Shown: positions 45,284 through 56,903, counted from the first letter of the stretch. The stretch is 64,000 bases of DNA from Litsea cubeba (GCA_012931725.1 CM022949.1:45984980-46048979); one strand, 5' to 3'. Numbers and translations are program-made. Notes: generated from the sequence alone by a model not told the origin.

Positions 45284-47262
45284 TCTATATTACTAAAGGG
45301 ATGTACTCTTCCTCACATAAAGACACCTGGCGCAACCTCAAACTTTTTGCAATTCCATTTCCGGAGTTGCCCTTATCCCTAAAATATCTATATCTATTAC
45401 ACACTCAAAAGACCTAAAATATCTCCATGAAGAATTTTCTTCCACTCAAAAGCCTAAAATCTCTCCATGAGATCCCTAAATAAGCCAACACACCAGATGT
45501 GCTACATTTATATCAATCAATTCATGGGTCCCGGCCCGCATCATTTGATTTTATGGACGGTTAGAATAAAGATGGTGGACCCCCATTCATCTGGGTCCCA
45601 CTTAAAAATACTTGGTCAATTTGTTAGGTCTATGATCATTTGATCCTTTGATCTTTCTTAATCAATTCATGGATTCCATCCCGCATAATATGATTTTATG
45701 GATGGTTAGAATAGAGATGGTGGACCCCATTCATTTGGGGGGTTCCACTTAAATAGGTTAGGTTTGGTCAATTTGTGAGGTCTATGATCATTTGATCCTT
45801 TGACCTTTATCAAGCAATTCATGGGTCACAGCCCGCATTATATGGTTTTATGAATGGTTAGAATATAGATGGTGGACTCCATTCATCTTTGGAGTCCCAC
45901 TTAAATAAATTAGGTTTGGTCAATTTATGAGGTCTATGATCATTTGATCTTTATCAATCAATTCATGGGTCCCGGCCCGGATCATATGATTTTATGGACG
46001 GTTAGAATAGAGATGGTGGACCCCATTCATCTGGGTCTCACTTAAACATATTTGATCAATTTGTTAGGACTACGATCATTTGATCATTTGATCATTGATT
46101 TTTTTAAATAAATTCATGGGTCCCATCCCGCATAATATGGTTTTATGGATGGTTATAATAAAGATGGTGGACCCCATTCATCTGGGGGGTTCCACTTAAA
46201 TAGGTTATGTTGGGTCAATTTGTGAGGTCTATGATCATTTAATCCTTTGATCTTTATCAAGCAATTCATGGGTCCCAGCCCGCATCAGATTATTTCATGG
46301 ACGGTTAGAATATAGATGGTGGACCCCATTCATCTTGGGAGTCCCACTTAAATAGGTTAGGTTTGGTCAATTTGAGAGGTCTATGATCATTTGATCATTT
46401 GATCTTTATCAATCAATTCATGGGTCCCGGCCCGCATCATTTGATTTTATGGACGGTTAGAATAAAGATGGCGGACCCCATTCATTTGGGTCCCACTTAA
46501 AAATATTTGGTCAATTTGTTAGGTCTACAATCATTTGATCATTTGATCTTTTTAAATCAATTCATGGGTCCCATCCTGCATAATATGGTTTTATGGACGG
46601 TTAGAATAGACATGGTGGACCATATTCATATGGGGGGGTTCCACTTAAATAGGTTAGGTTTGGTCAATTTGTGAGGGTCTCGGCCCGCATCATTTGATTC
46701 TATGGACGGTTAGAATAAAGATGGTGGACCCCATTCATCTGGGTTTCACTTAAATATATTAGGTCAATTTGTTAGGTCTACGATCATTTGATCCTTTGAT
46801 CTTTTTAAATCAATTCATGGGTCCCATCCCACATAATATGGTTTTATGGACGGTTAGAATTAATATAGATGGTGGACCCCATTCATCTTGGGGGTCCCAC
46901 TTAAATAGGTTAGGTTTGGTCTATTTGAGAGGTCTATGATCATTTGATCTTTATCAATCAATTAATGGGTCTCAGCCCGCATCATATGACTTTATGAACG
47001 GTTAGAATAGAGATGATGGACCCCATTCATCTTAGTCCCACTTAAATATATTAGGTCAATTTGTTAGGTCTATGATCATTTGATCTTTCTTAATCAATTC
47101 ATGCCTCACCTAAAGAATAAATATTTGGAGAAAATACATAAAGATCAAATTAGCAACAAAAAAAAAGGACTCACAAGTTTACTAATTAATAAATTTATTA
47201 AAAATAATTCATATTAGTCTATGCATTTGGTGGTTTCGTGGTTATCCACGGGGTTTTGCTAG
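45284..47262 (+). mobile_element. Non-autonomous Helitron with internal tandem repeats
   Basis: The 5' end is TCTATATTACTAAAGGG (45284), preceded by A. The 3' end is CTAG (47259-47262), followed by T. Eight bases before CTAG ends a hairpin with stem CGTGG/CCACG and loop TTAT (47237-47250). TC start, CTRR end, 3' hairpin and A/T insertion site are the Helitron hallmarks. No Rep/helicase is present; the interior is mostly a ~145-bp tandem array. Confidence 0.8.
45515..47105. repeat. About eleven ~145-bp tandem repeats inside the Helitron
   Basis: CAATTCATGGGTCCC followed by CCCGCAT, then TTTTATGGACGGTTAGAAT, GATGGTGGACC and TCTATGATCATTTGAT recurs at about 45516, 45661, 45823, 45957, 46108, 46263, 46416, 46557, 46673 (partial), 46810 and 46956. 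Adjacent copies differ by substitutions and small indels. Two sequence types (cCGGCCC versus cATCCC) tend to alternate, suggesting a higher-order dimer. Confidence 0.9.
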
Positions 47263-50200
47263 TTAATATCATTTGTATGTATAACAAAGTCCTCGTTGAG
47301 AGGCCTAAATGTTGTATTTAGGTTCTCATTAGAAGCCTCATAGATCCCAATTCTCATAATATAGGAATTTTCACTAAGTCCTTTTACCCGTTGTATCATA
47401 TAAGATGGACTCACCACATGAGGGTCCTGGTTTCCTTTCGGTGAAATAATTACGTTCTTGCATGTCGCCTAAAGTGGCAAGGAAATATCACCTCTCTGCT
47501 TTGGTTGATGTTTGAAAGCAACCTCTGAATCATTTCTCTCTGCCATTGCTTTTTCTTCTTTGCTTAAGATAATACTTTCATTTCCTCCATTAAAAGGTAA
47601 TTGAGATAAAAAGAGAGGGGAAAGTGACAGCTAAACTTCCTTTTGCGAAATATCATGAAAGGTGGGAAATCTGTAAGGAAAAGCACTACCTCTTGTCTTG
47701 CATTCATTTGTTCATGTCATTTCCGAGCAAATGCTCAGTTGCTTCCAACCTATCACATAAATATATATATATATATATAAAATCTTTTGGAAAAAAGAGA
47801 TTTCCACGGAATTTTTGTCGTTGCTTCCATCTCACTGTCTATTTAGCGGGACGTGATATTTCCAACCTTTTTCATGTTTCATGGGTTTTTTTTTTTTTTT
47901 GCATAACCGGGTCTAAAGTTGTGAGAGGATTCTGCAGTAAAGAGATATTCTATTCGTTGTTTGGTATAACACATTTTTCTTGTGAAAAAAAAAAAAAAAA
48001 CTAATCTCCCATGATAGAACAAATTTTAATTTTCCATGTAAAAAATGTAGAAATGAATGATTTCTCTTTCCCATCACACAAAAAATGGAATCTTCTAGTT
48101 ACAGAAACGTGTCCTTAAGAGGGGAAAGAAAAAAAAAATATCTACGTGGATATGATTCAAAACTTAAAATCGATAACTAACAACAAGTGATCCCATGCTA
48201 GTAAAAATCCACATAAGAATCATGCTCAAATAAATCACATATATATACATCAATTATACATAGATAAGCCATTTGAAAAAAAAAAAAACCATACATAGTA
48301 ATCATACATGATTTTTTTTTTACATAAAAAATCATACAAGAATAACATGAAAAACCATATAAGAATCATATAAAAAGTAAAGTAAGAATCAAGTACAAAT
48401 GCATTAAGAGTCATATAAGAATAATGCTCAACTCAAATGAAAACACACAAATCCACATTTATAAATAAGAGAATATGAGGGTTGGGCTTGTCCTAGTATT
48501 GTCCAACTCTGGCCCTCAATATAATGGGCCTTCAAATCTTGTTCAAGACTGGGCCCTCAGGCCTTTCCAAACAAATAGAAGCCCATATTTTGTGGATTTT
48601 TATTAGGAATGGGCCAGCTGGGACCAAAAGATAGCCCAAGACTGATAGGTAGGGCTGTCAATCTGGCCCTTTGACGAGGCGGCGTGGACCGCAAACGCCC
48701 TTAAAGTAGGGCTTTTCTTTTTTTCCTAAAGCCCAACGGTAGTGTAGGGCTCAGTTTTGAAAAGCCCACAACCTTGAGGGCTGAACTGAGACTTGACTTA
48801 GCCGGCTCAAGGGTTCCTGGCCTAGCCCTTTGCCTATTAATATATGAATAAATAATATGCATAATATATATAGATAGATATATTGGTTTTTGAAAAAAAA
48901 ATCATAAAGAACTTTAATTAGCAATTAATGATAGAGAATTAATATTCTGTCAAAGAATAATAACCAAATATTATAAAACCTTTTGATGGATATTCCTATA
49001 GATCATAATATTGCCACCTATATATGTTTGGTTCTTCTTTTTGTTTTGAACAGTATGTTTAATTCTACGTTTGCCCAACATGGACATATTCGTCAACGAA
49101 TAGGGAATTCAAGTTGTCATTCATTAGACTAATTTTCATTAATGTAAACTATTGAAGTTTGAGAGTTTAGATGGATGGTCATCAACAACATCATTGAGTG
49201 GGGTTGAGGTTTAGCCACTAGCCATTGTTCGATGCCAATTTCTTCCCATCCCCTTACCTTCATGATTGCAATTGTTTCATTGAAGTGGACCCCCAATTTA
49301 GAGTTAAAAGTTTGTAGCTCATACATTAAATCATCTTCATCATTCATCTACTTCAATAGTCAAAGTTTAATTATTTTGTTATAAAATCCAATGGTGATAT
49401 TTCAAAGAATTACAAGTTAGGATTGGTGTTAATTCAAGAGTAGTATAATGTTTATTTCAACTACATATACTAAATAATCTATTTGAAAAAGGTCTAATGC
49501 CTATTTGAAATAAATCTAATTGAGTCGGCTAAGACTTGTGAAACATATTCTGATGCTCCATATTATTACTTTATCGTAAATTGGTAAAAGGCTACAGCTA
49601 GCAGAACTTCAACTGTGACAAGCTTAATAATAGCCTGATGGCAAATAAATGGGGCACACTTAAACTATGTAACTACCGTTAGTGTGATAGGGTATTTAAT
49701 AGTCTTCCATATCCTAATTTCATGTCACAATACTACCAAATTAGCTAATTTCCAACAACTCCTTCAAATCCCACATGGACACTCCAATGGACATATTTGG
49801 CATGGAGGACTACTCCAACCGTCATTCCAACCGCGACATGGCAGTTGTCATGCTAGAGGGAAATGCCAAAATAGGCATATGGGATGCCAAATAATATTTT
49901 GGGTTATTTTATTCTAAAATTAGGCTACAAGAATTTAAGAATGTAATTTTTTTTTTATAATGTAGGTCACATAAAAATATAAAAAAATAATAATAAATTA
50001 ATAATTTGACATATAAGTTGGAGTTCCATGCTTTGAAAATTGCCAAATTCCAATTGAAATTTGGAATCTCCAAATTTACATATCTAATGGAGATGGTATT
50101 AGTAACAGGATGGCCTCCTGACATTGCTCATGTCATATAGTAATGGCGGGGCACCTCGATCTCTTTCTTCCTTTCAACTAGTTGGTCAATAATGTCATCT

Positions 50201-50479
50201 TCTCCGCTTTTCACTTTTTACTAATGTCTTCTTCTACATGCCCAGATTTTTTCATTGAAAAGAAAGAAAGAGCGAAGGTAAAGGGAGATCATTGTAATGT
50301 GAACACTTGACCAAAGAAGTGGAATTTGTGGACCAGGCGCATGATTACAGCTAGAGCAGAGGAAAAAAAAAAAGGAAGATACGCTTGATCTTGCGGATGA
50401 TACAGATGCCATGCAGGCTTCGATTCTGATTGCTGGTCCTGGATGTGTTCCCCCTTGGTATTAGCATTAGTACTTGTGA
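47263..50479. other. Intergenic AT-rich DNA
   Basis: No gene recognised. It contains a TA microsatellite (47760-47779), a dispersed promoter-like repeat (47690-47880), poly-A/T runs and a segment rich in GGGCTT/AAGCCC (48480-48840) resembling unclassified plant repeats. Confidence 0.5.
47690..47880 (+). repeat. Dispersed promoter/leader-like repeat, copy 2
   Basis: CAGTTGCTTCCAACC, AGAGATTTCCACGGAATTT, GTTGCTTCCATCTCA and TGTCTATTTA match blocks at 60350-60480; the TATA-like motif is mutated to TATTTAGCG. Confidence 0.5.
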
Positions 50480-51370
50480 CCCATTCTCATTAATTAGTTC
50501 GCTGATCAAAACTTATAAAACTTATACTGGGTTTAATGTTAACTCCCATTTACAGAAATTTTCATATGATTTCGTGATTGGTTCTCTTTAGTTCACTGAT
50601 GGATATAGGGTTTAATATTTCATTTACAAAAATTCTTAGTCTTTGGTAAGAAACATTTGGCCCTCCTGCCATGTGGACCTAGTTCAGATTAAGCAATTCA
50701 CCATGAGGAGGAGAGGCTAATCTCCTAACGAAGTCTTAATCTGTGGAGTTGTGACTGTGATTTAACAATTATTCTCTGCTAGTGAAGATGTGGAAGTGAG
50801 ATGGTGAAGATTTATTGGTCTTGGATCAGGTGGTGCCGGTGGCGATCGGAGCCCCCTTAACCGTACAAGAGCTGTGTTCGGGGAGATGCACAGGCACCCC
50901 ATGGGTGGACCCTGCAAGACTTAGTGGAGGGGATCCCCACAACAAATAAATTAGATATTTAATAGATTTTGTAGGATCTTACACCATATTGAAGTACCAC
51001 TTATCTCAAAATAAATTGGTGATAGGAAATGGTACAACAATAGTTTTATGGTGAGGGCAAAGGCGAGGACTAGGCCACAATTATGACGGCTCAGGAGCGA
51101 AGGTGGACGTTGACCTCAATATATTTTATTTTATCTTTTTTTTAAATTTAATTTTTGATAGAATATAAATGATTGAATCATCTGAACACGACTTTACTTC
51201 TACTTCCAAGTCCATCCCATTATTTGTTTACATGATTATAGTCTTTCTTCTTGGTCTTATTTAAGCAGATGTACAGGTCAAGTCTTTTTTGCACGAGAAG
51301 CTAATAAAGTGCACCATTACTCGTTGGAATCTGCCAAAGCAAGGTAGATGTTTTTTTCTACCCACTCAAA
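50480..51370. repeat. Diverged copy of the 58.3-59.9 kb segment, carrying a solo LTR
   Basis: Blocks such as TGATTTCGTGATTGGTTCTC, TTCACTGATGGATA, AGCAATTCACCATGAGGAG, ATAAATTAGATATTTAATRG and CAGGTCAAGTCTT occur in the same order at 58300-58740 and 59570-59900. The second locus has about 0.8 kb more between its two halves. Confidence 0.75.
50970..51121 (-). mobile_element. Solo LTR of the TRIM family
   Basis: TGTAGGATCTTACACC...GACCTCAATA matches the 146-bp LTRs at 42065 and 42312 with more divergence. It is flanked by GATTT and TATTT (four of five match). The related segment at about 59655 lacks it, giving an empty site. Confidence 0.85.
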
Positions 51371-52068
51371 TAAAAATTTATTTGTTTAATTTTTTTTTAT
51401 TTTTAATTAGTGGGATTCCTTTAAAAAGGACCCTATCTGTCAGTTATTTTTTGTTTCTTTATGAGCATTTTTTTTTACAATAATTCAGGCTGTCTATGAA
51501 TTCAAGAATTTATGTCAAAAATTTAATGTTCTTTTGGTGGGATTCTCAGCATTCAAGGCAGTCAGAATTTTCAAATGCCAAAACGGTGGGATTCCAAAAT
51601 GCTAGCATCTCCAAGTGCATTTCAGAATTTTAAAATTCCGATAAGTTTGGTTGGAATTCCGGCACCCAAAAGGGTATGCCGATCTTACCTACCAAAAAGT
51701 AGACCCCATATTTATCATTACAAGAATTGGGCCCATGCAATTCCTAACAAGTTTGGTCTATATTCAGATTTTTAAACTTGGATTCCATGCTTTAGTTTCT
51801 AAAAAATGGGCCCATATATCATATACCTGAGGTGGGTCCACATTGTGATTCTTACTGTTTAGTACTAAATTCACAACAATAAAGGTGGGTTCCATGTGGT
51901 ACAATGAATAAAATGTATAGCTTCAGTAAAGAATTGATGCAGCAATCAAACAAGAGTTCTCAATTTAGAATTCATATAGGAGCAAAACAAAAAATTTTGA
52001 AATGGCAAAATTGAGTAGCATTCCAAAATTCTACCATTTAAAATTTTCCGACAACCTCTTGGACATGA
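51371..52068. other. Intergenic AT-rich DNA
   Basis: No gene recognised; many AATTTT/AAAATT and GGAATTCC strings. Confidence 0.5.
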
Positions 52069-52077
52069 TTTCTAGAA

Positions 52078-52888
52078 GGGCGCTCATTTTGGCACCACAA
52101 CTTTTAATAAGGGCACCCCTCTTGATGGGACTTCAATAGGCAATAATGATAGATTCTTTGGGTGGAGTGCTTGAAAATTTTCACATCGGATAACGAGCCC
52201 CTCTTCTCGCTATAGTGAGAATATGATCTTTCGTCTCTTCCTTGCCTTCTCTTCTCTTTTCTTTCGTTTCTTTTCAGGGTGGGCCAGGATTTGGGGAAAT
52301 CATGCTTCCCGATGATGGATGCGGGGGGAGGAGGAGGAGGTGACCATCAGGCAAGTGCGATTTGATCTCGGATTTAGAGTGGTTGAATCCGCGATAGGTA
52401 GGGATGGAGTGCGTGAGATGGGTTCTTTGTGCAGCCTGGGATGGAGAAGATGAGAGGATGATGGTGATGGTCGATGAGATGGATGAGGATGATGGGATGA
52501 AGATGATGGCCAGATGAAGGTTCTGCGCAGGTGGAAAAAAAAAAAACGGGAGAGGTTGGTGGAGACGGAGAGATGATGAGAGGTGGGATGTTGTGCGTGA
52601 GGCTGGGATGGAGTGGAGAGATGATGAGATGGGCTGTAGCGGAGATGGAGAGACCGAGCTGGGAGAGGAGGTTCTACAACGTGAGAGAGAGATCGTGCCT
52701 GGGATCAGAGCAAAAAATGACTTTCTGAATTCTCTCTATAGCGAAGATGGGCTGGTCAAAATGAAGAAAAAAGGATACGAAAAAATAATGTCTTCTCCCA
52801 TGTGACTTGTCCTGTCAGAAAAAAAGGCTTGGATGTCCTGTCAATGAGGGTGCGGTTATTAAAAATGGGGGTGCCAAAATTGGCCCCC
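52078..52888. mobile_element. Short non-autonomous MULE-like element (811 bp)
   Basis: About 50-bp inverted ends: left GGGCGCTCATTTTGGCACCA, right (inward) GGGGGCCAATTTTGGCACCC, both continuing TTTTAATAA..GCACCC. The 9-bp flanks TTTCTAGAA (52069-52077) and TTTCCAGAA (52889-52897) differ at one base. The interior is rich in GATGAG/GGAGATGG and has short frames (52531-52728) with no recognised family. Confidence 0.75.
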
Positions 52889-53151
52889 TTTCCAGAAATT
52901 CTAAAAAACAAACAAACCTTCAAATGGATTCAAGGTTTCTGTCCGGCAAATCCTTCGTATTAAAATTTCCCTAATTTAAGTCAAACCCTAAGTTTCTGAA
53001 TTCCCATGCTAGTACTACTATCTTCAAAATCGTAAGGTGGCCCATCATGTCATATAGCTGTCTGAAATTGCATTAATCTACTGATGCCTCAAACGTAGAG
53101 CCCACTTTAAAGAATTTGCCGGGCGGGTTCACACTGTCTAAATTCTTGAAA

Positions 53152-53340
53152 GAGGAATTTACCCGGTAGAGCCCCGTAGGATCCTATACCACTTCGGAGG
53201 TGTCGTATTTACCATGGACACGGATAAGGCTCTACATGTGCGTTTTTATTTTTTTTTGTTGTTTAGCGAATGGTCGATATCGACCGTTCTGCGGGATCCC
53301 AAATAAAAATTAGGGTTTTCAGGATGGAAAAGAGGGGAGG
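53152..53340 (+). repeat. Left terminal inverted repeat of the MULE
   Basis: Pairs with 56894 to about 56700. Includes one copy of the 12-bp palindrome GTCGATATCGAC at 53272-53283. Confidence 0.88.
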
Positions 53341-53346
53341 GATCGC

Positions 53347-53484
53347 TCTGTTCCACGCCATGGATACAGATCGAGCCACTGTCAGTTCTGAAAAAGTCAG
53401 AAGAAGAAGACACTGCTCTGTGATCTCGTCCGAAAGCCCTGGAATCAACGGCCCAGATTTCTTCAAAATCTCAAAGATCGCCAT
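53347..53484 (-). pseudogene. Captured F-box domain fragment
   Basis: From ATG 53484 on the minus strand: MAIFEILKKSGPLIPGLSDE, then ITEQCLLLLTFSELTVARSV and SMAWNRAI. This fits the F-box consensus (LIPGLPDE..LCLLHLP....RSVSSSWNRAI) of the plant F-box/kelch group (AFR-like). F-box proteins recruit substrates to SCF ubiquitin ligases through SKP1. No kelch repeats follow: the frame runs straight into the left TIR. It looks like a gene piece captured by the MULE. Confidence 0.6.
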
Positions 53485-53799
53485 TTGCAACAAACACACA
53501 GAAGAAAAACAAGAAAAAACTAGAACCAGAAGCAGCAGCAGATCCGAGGATTTCTCTTTCTCTGCTTTTCTAATGTCTGGTTCTGATCTTCTAGAAGGAT
53601 TATGTAGTATACGTGATGGATGTATGGAAAGAGAGAGAGGATTCCGCGAAATCCAAAGGAAAACGACGAGATTTAAAATAGAAAGAGGAATGCCAATACA
53701 AACGGTTTTGCAGAAAACAAGGATACTATGGAAATCTACTTCACTTGTTTCTCCCTCTCAGAGGAAGAAAGAAGAATAAGAAGAAGGCCTAAAACACAG

Positions 53800-53880
53800 A
53801 CTCCTCCCCTCCCCTCCCTTCTTCTCCATCCTGAAAAATCCAATCTTTATTTGGGTTCTCGCAGAATGGTCGATATCGAC
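53800..53880. repeat. Third, internal copy of the TIR inner part
   Basis: CTTCTCCATCCTGAAAAATC through TTCTCGCAGAATGGTCGATA repeats the inner right TIR (about 56710-56770) in the same orientation. It is inverted relative to 53262-53340, so the left 0.75 kb of the element is itself flanked by inverted TIR sequence. Confidence 0.8.
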
Positions 53881-54110
53881 CACTTTAATTGTCGATATCG
53901 ACAATATAACTGAAACACAAAAATTACAGTAATTGTCAGTATCGACCACTTTTGTTGTCGATATCGACAACATAACTGAAACACACAAAATACAGTCATT
54001 GTCAGTATCGACCACTTTAATTGTCGATATCGACAATATAACTGAAACACACAAAATAAAGTCACTGTCAGTATCGACCACTTTTATTGCCAATATCGAC
54101 CACTTTAAAA
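53869..54110. repeat. Four tandem ~66-bp units with GTCGATATCGAC palindrome
   Basis: TATCGACCACTTTWRTTGTC followed by GATATCGACAAYATAACTG recurs with a step of about 66 bp; the last unit is partial. GTCGATATCGAC is a perfect 12-bp palindrome, also present in both TIRs. Confidence 0.9.
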
Positions 54111-54424
54111 CAAAAGCAAACAAAAGGATGATGTTAGAGATCAGTGCTCCGTTTGGAGATACAAAACCTGTAAATTAACCTGCTAAATAACACCAAAAGT
54201 AACTCTACACAGAAATCCATTCTGTTCCAAAAATAAAAATTCATTAAACCGAAAAAATGTACACAATATGTACCCAATACAACATCCAAAAGGTTTACAT
54301 CCTGTCCACTATCTAGATTGTGTCTGCATCCAGGACAAAAAAGAATACGAGGACATTACTCAAAAATATGTACATTTCAATCAAAGTGGAGGTGGGAGAT
54401 ATGTCTGCCCATCAATCAGCAAGC

Positions 54425-54712
54425 TCATCGTGTTAGGGAGTCAGACGTCAATTCAGTCAAGCCCAGCCTGTTGGCATTCAACTGCCAACTCCTCTTAAAG
54501 ATCTCTACAACGATTTTGCTTCGAAAGAATGGGATATGAGACTGATTGAATTTAAAGGGCAGTCGGTGCACACAATAAGCAGCGAAGGCCATTGCAAATA
54601 CTCCACAGTCATTGGAATTTTCCTGATCAGGGATGTCCGTGCTCTCAAGCCATGACCACATATATGGGTCGTTCCAACCGAAGTGACTATACCATAAGTT
54701 CAACCATCCCAT
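54425..54712 (-). pseudogene. Ulp1-like protease C-terminal fragment in the MULE
   Basis: Reads MGWLNLWYSHFGWNDPYMW, SLESTDIPDQENSNDCGVFA and MAFAAYCVHRLPFKFNQSHI. The Gln and Cys of the C48 active site are in DQENSNDCGVF. The layout (WL...FGW.DPYMW before the Q/C motif) matches the last exon of the Ulp1-like gene at 519-824. The His/Asp part is not found upstream, so only the last exon remains. It sits about 315 bp from the palindromic array, as in the first MULE. Confidence 0.8.
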
Positions 54713-56700
54713 CTGGCAAATTTAAAAACAGAATGAGCATTCCAATATATCTTTCATGAATGTAAACACAAGAGAAACCCATTCTTACTTCCCGAAAGAA
54801 ACAAAGCGAAACACAAGAGTAGGAAAATGGGATGGTTTCTTGAGGTTTAATCTCTTTTAGGAATACAATGCAGAAAAGGAAATACTTGTTGTGCATAATT
54901 ATTTGAACCATTTCCTTCAATGACATCAATTAATTGGTCGCAGCCACGTATAGCTCTTGTAGATCAAATGATTAAGATGGCATTGTCCAGCAGCAGAGCA
55001 CATATGCATGCACAAAAAAATATTTTTCAATTACATTCTCACTCATACTAAAGGAAAAAGAAACCTTCAAAATGAGGGGCATCCAATGCAATGAGGAACA
55101 GAAGCATCATCCAATATACACCACACAAATGAGGGACAAAGATGCAATAAGGAACAAAAAATCATCAAATCCATCTTTTATGTTCCCAACAAACAACTGT
55201 TGGCTTGTTGCATACTTGTGAATTGAATTCATCCATTGTATTTCTTCAAGTGGTGAAAAATGAATAAAAAGAGGTGAATATTAAATAAAAAGATTGTCTT
55301 TACTAAAACAATTCAAATCTTGGAAAGTCAAGGACCCTTCTGCATTGCTCCAGAAAATCCTTTAACCCCCACATCCTGTCCTTCAATCCTAACCTCTTTA
55401 ATAACCCAAACAATTTAGCCCAAATGACAGGAATTCATATGTCTTCCATGCAAACAAATAGGCCCTAAGTGTTAATCAAGTGACATACAAGATGTTCACA
55501 AGTACACTATTAATCTGTACAGAATCGGCTTTACAAAATATTGCTACGGGTCAAAGCTAAGAAGATAGATTTTGAACTTCTTTCTAAATCTATTTTAATA
55601 GACTACTTCAAATCCTTCGAACAGAAGACAAACTATGTCCAATGAAGAGAAAACATAACAAAACATAACCCTTGGTCAGATGTTTGGCACGGAATTACTC
55701 TCTCTAGTTTCTACAACTTGAGTGATTAACAATGATTTCCAACTTGTTTGTACAACATTGGAAGGAGCAGTCATTGTTTAGACAAACCCCATTGTCTTTT
55801 TATGTCCTTTTGATGGCAAATGGCATTGTTCAGACAAACCCCATTCACAACCAAAACATCCAAAACATTTAAGAAGAAGATGAGAAGGGTTCCATGAGCA
55901 GGGATCCGTTTGGATAGGTGTGGAGGAGAAGAACAACTCAGACCACAATCAAAACCCATCAAAACGAACATTCCATTCAAAATCTAGGGCACAAAATAGG
56001 AAAGAAAAGAGAGGAAGTAATGAACGCACCTCCATGTGAATCAGTTTCGAAAAATGGCGCCAAGCAACTTGGGACTATCTACAGGGACAACTGGGAAGGG
56101 GGGCCTCGACAGCGTGGAGAAGAAAGCGAAAGGGGGAAAGTTGGAGAAGAAAGCGAAAGGGGAAAAGGACCCTTTGCGCGAATGGATTATGTCGATGAAG
56201 AAAGTTTGCATCTTTCGTCTGAAAGGCCGCTTGATCTGGTAGAGGAGGATGAAAAGATTGGATTTTTGTCTGAAAAGACTGCATCTACCTCTTTAATGAC
56301 TGGAGAAGAAAATGTACAACATGGGTTGTCAAAAAAAAAAAAAAAAAAAGAACTTCCTTTGGTTAATGCATTGAGGCTAAAATAAGAAGATCTTGGATTA
56401 ATGGATAAACGGGAAAAAGGCAAATCGTTTATATGGAACACCTGTGGGATTTGATTATCCCCATTTCGAGCAAAGGAAGAAAAGGTTTCAAATTAAGAAC
56501 GAGTCGGATGTTCATTCCAAGGAAATTCAAATTTCAGTCAATACATACATGGCTGTTTTGGAGATTTATGTTACTTTTCCACTTGAATGACGAGTTTTGG
56601 TATTCCAATCTCCCGGATTCTTACATCCAATGCGAAGTCTTTGCAGCTGTAGATGGCCTTTTCTCCGCCCTTCCCCTCTCCTCCCTCATCCTCCTCCTCC
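54713..56700. other. Remaining interior of the MULE
   Basis: Mostly non-coding. A 155-codon plus frame at 55918-56385, starting MWRRRTTQTTIKTHQNEH, has short internal repeats (AGAAAGCGAAAGGGG twice); I recognise no family and would not call it a gene. Confidence 0.4.
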
Positions 56701-56894
56701 TCCTCCCCTCTTCTCTATCTTGAAAAACCCATTTTATTTTGAGTTTCCGCAGAATAGTCGATATCGACCATTCGCTAAACGACAAATTAAAAAAAAAAAA
56801 AAACGGACCTTGAGGGCCTTATCCATACATACGGTGTTTTCAGCTCCTCCACAGTGGTATGAAGTCCTAAGGGGTCTTGTGGGGTAAATTCCTC
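56700..56894 (-). repeat. Right terminal inverted repeat of the MULE
   Basis: Reverse complement of the left TIR with substitutions and small indels; the run of A at about 56789-56802 corresponds to the T-run near 53246. Confidence 0.88.
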
Positions 56895-56903
56895 TTCTTG
56901 AAA

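Larger units (their letters stand above)
53152..56894. mobile_element. Complete MULE with 9-bp target duplications
   Basis: TTCTTGAAA occurs immediately outside both ends (53143-53151 and 56895-56903). The terminal inverted repeats begin GAGGAATTTACCC and extend about 190 bp, through GGATAAGGCYCT, TAGCGAATGGTCGATATCGA and TTCTGCGG. The 3743-bp interior holds an F-box fragment, a palindromic tandem array and an Ulp1 C-terminal fragment. No MURA transposase is present, so the element is non-autonomous; it fits the Ulp1-carrying (Kaonashi-like) or Pack-MULE type. Confidence 0.92.

Noticed and set aside
45515..47105. Possible CRISPR or rDNA spacer array
   Set aside because: Repeats are ~145 bp, divergent and contiguous, bounded by Helitron ends; no rRNA motifs.
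47624..48004. 126-codon plus frame
   Set aside because: Low-complexity, crosses a TA microsatellite and poly-T/A runs; no family.
53270..53779. 169-codon plus frame in the MULE
   Set aside because: Begins in the TIR palindrome and is antisense to the F-box fragment; no domain.
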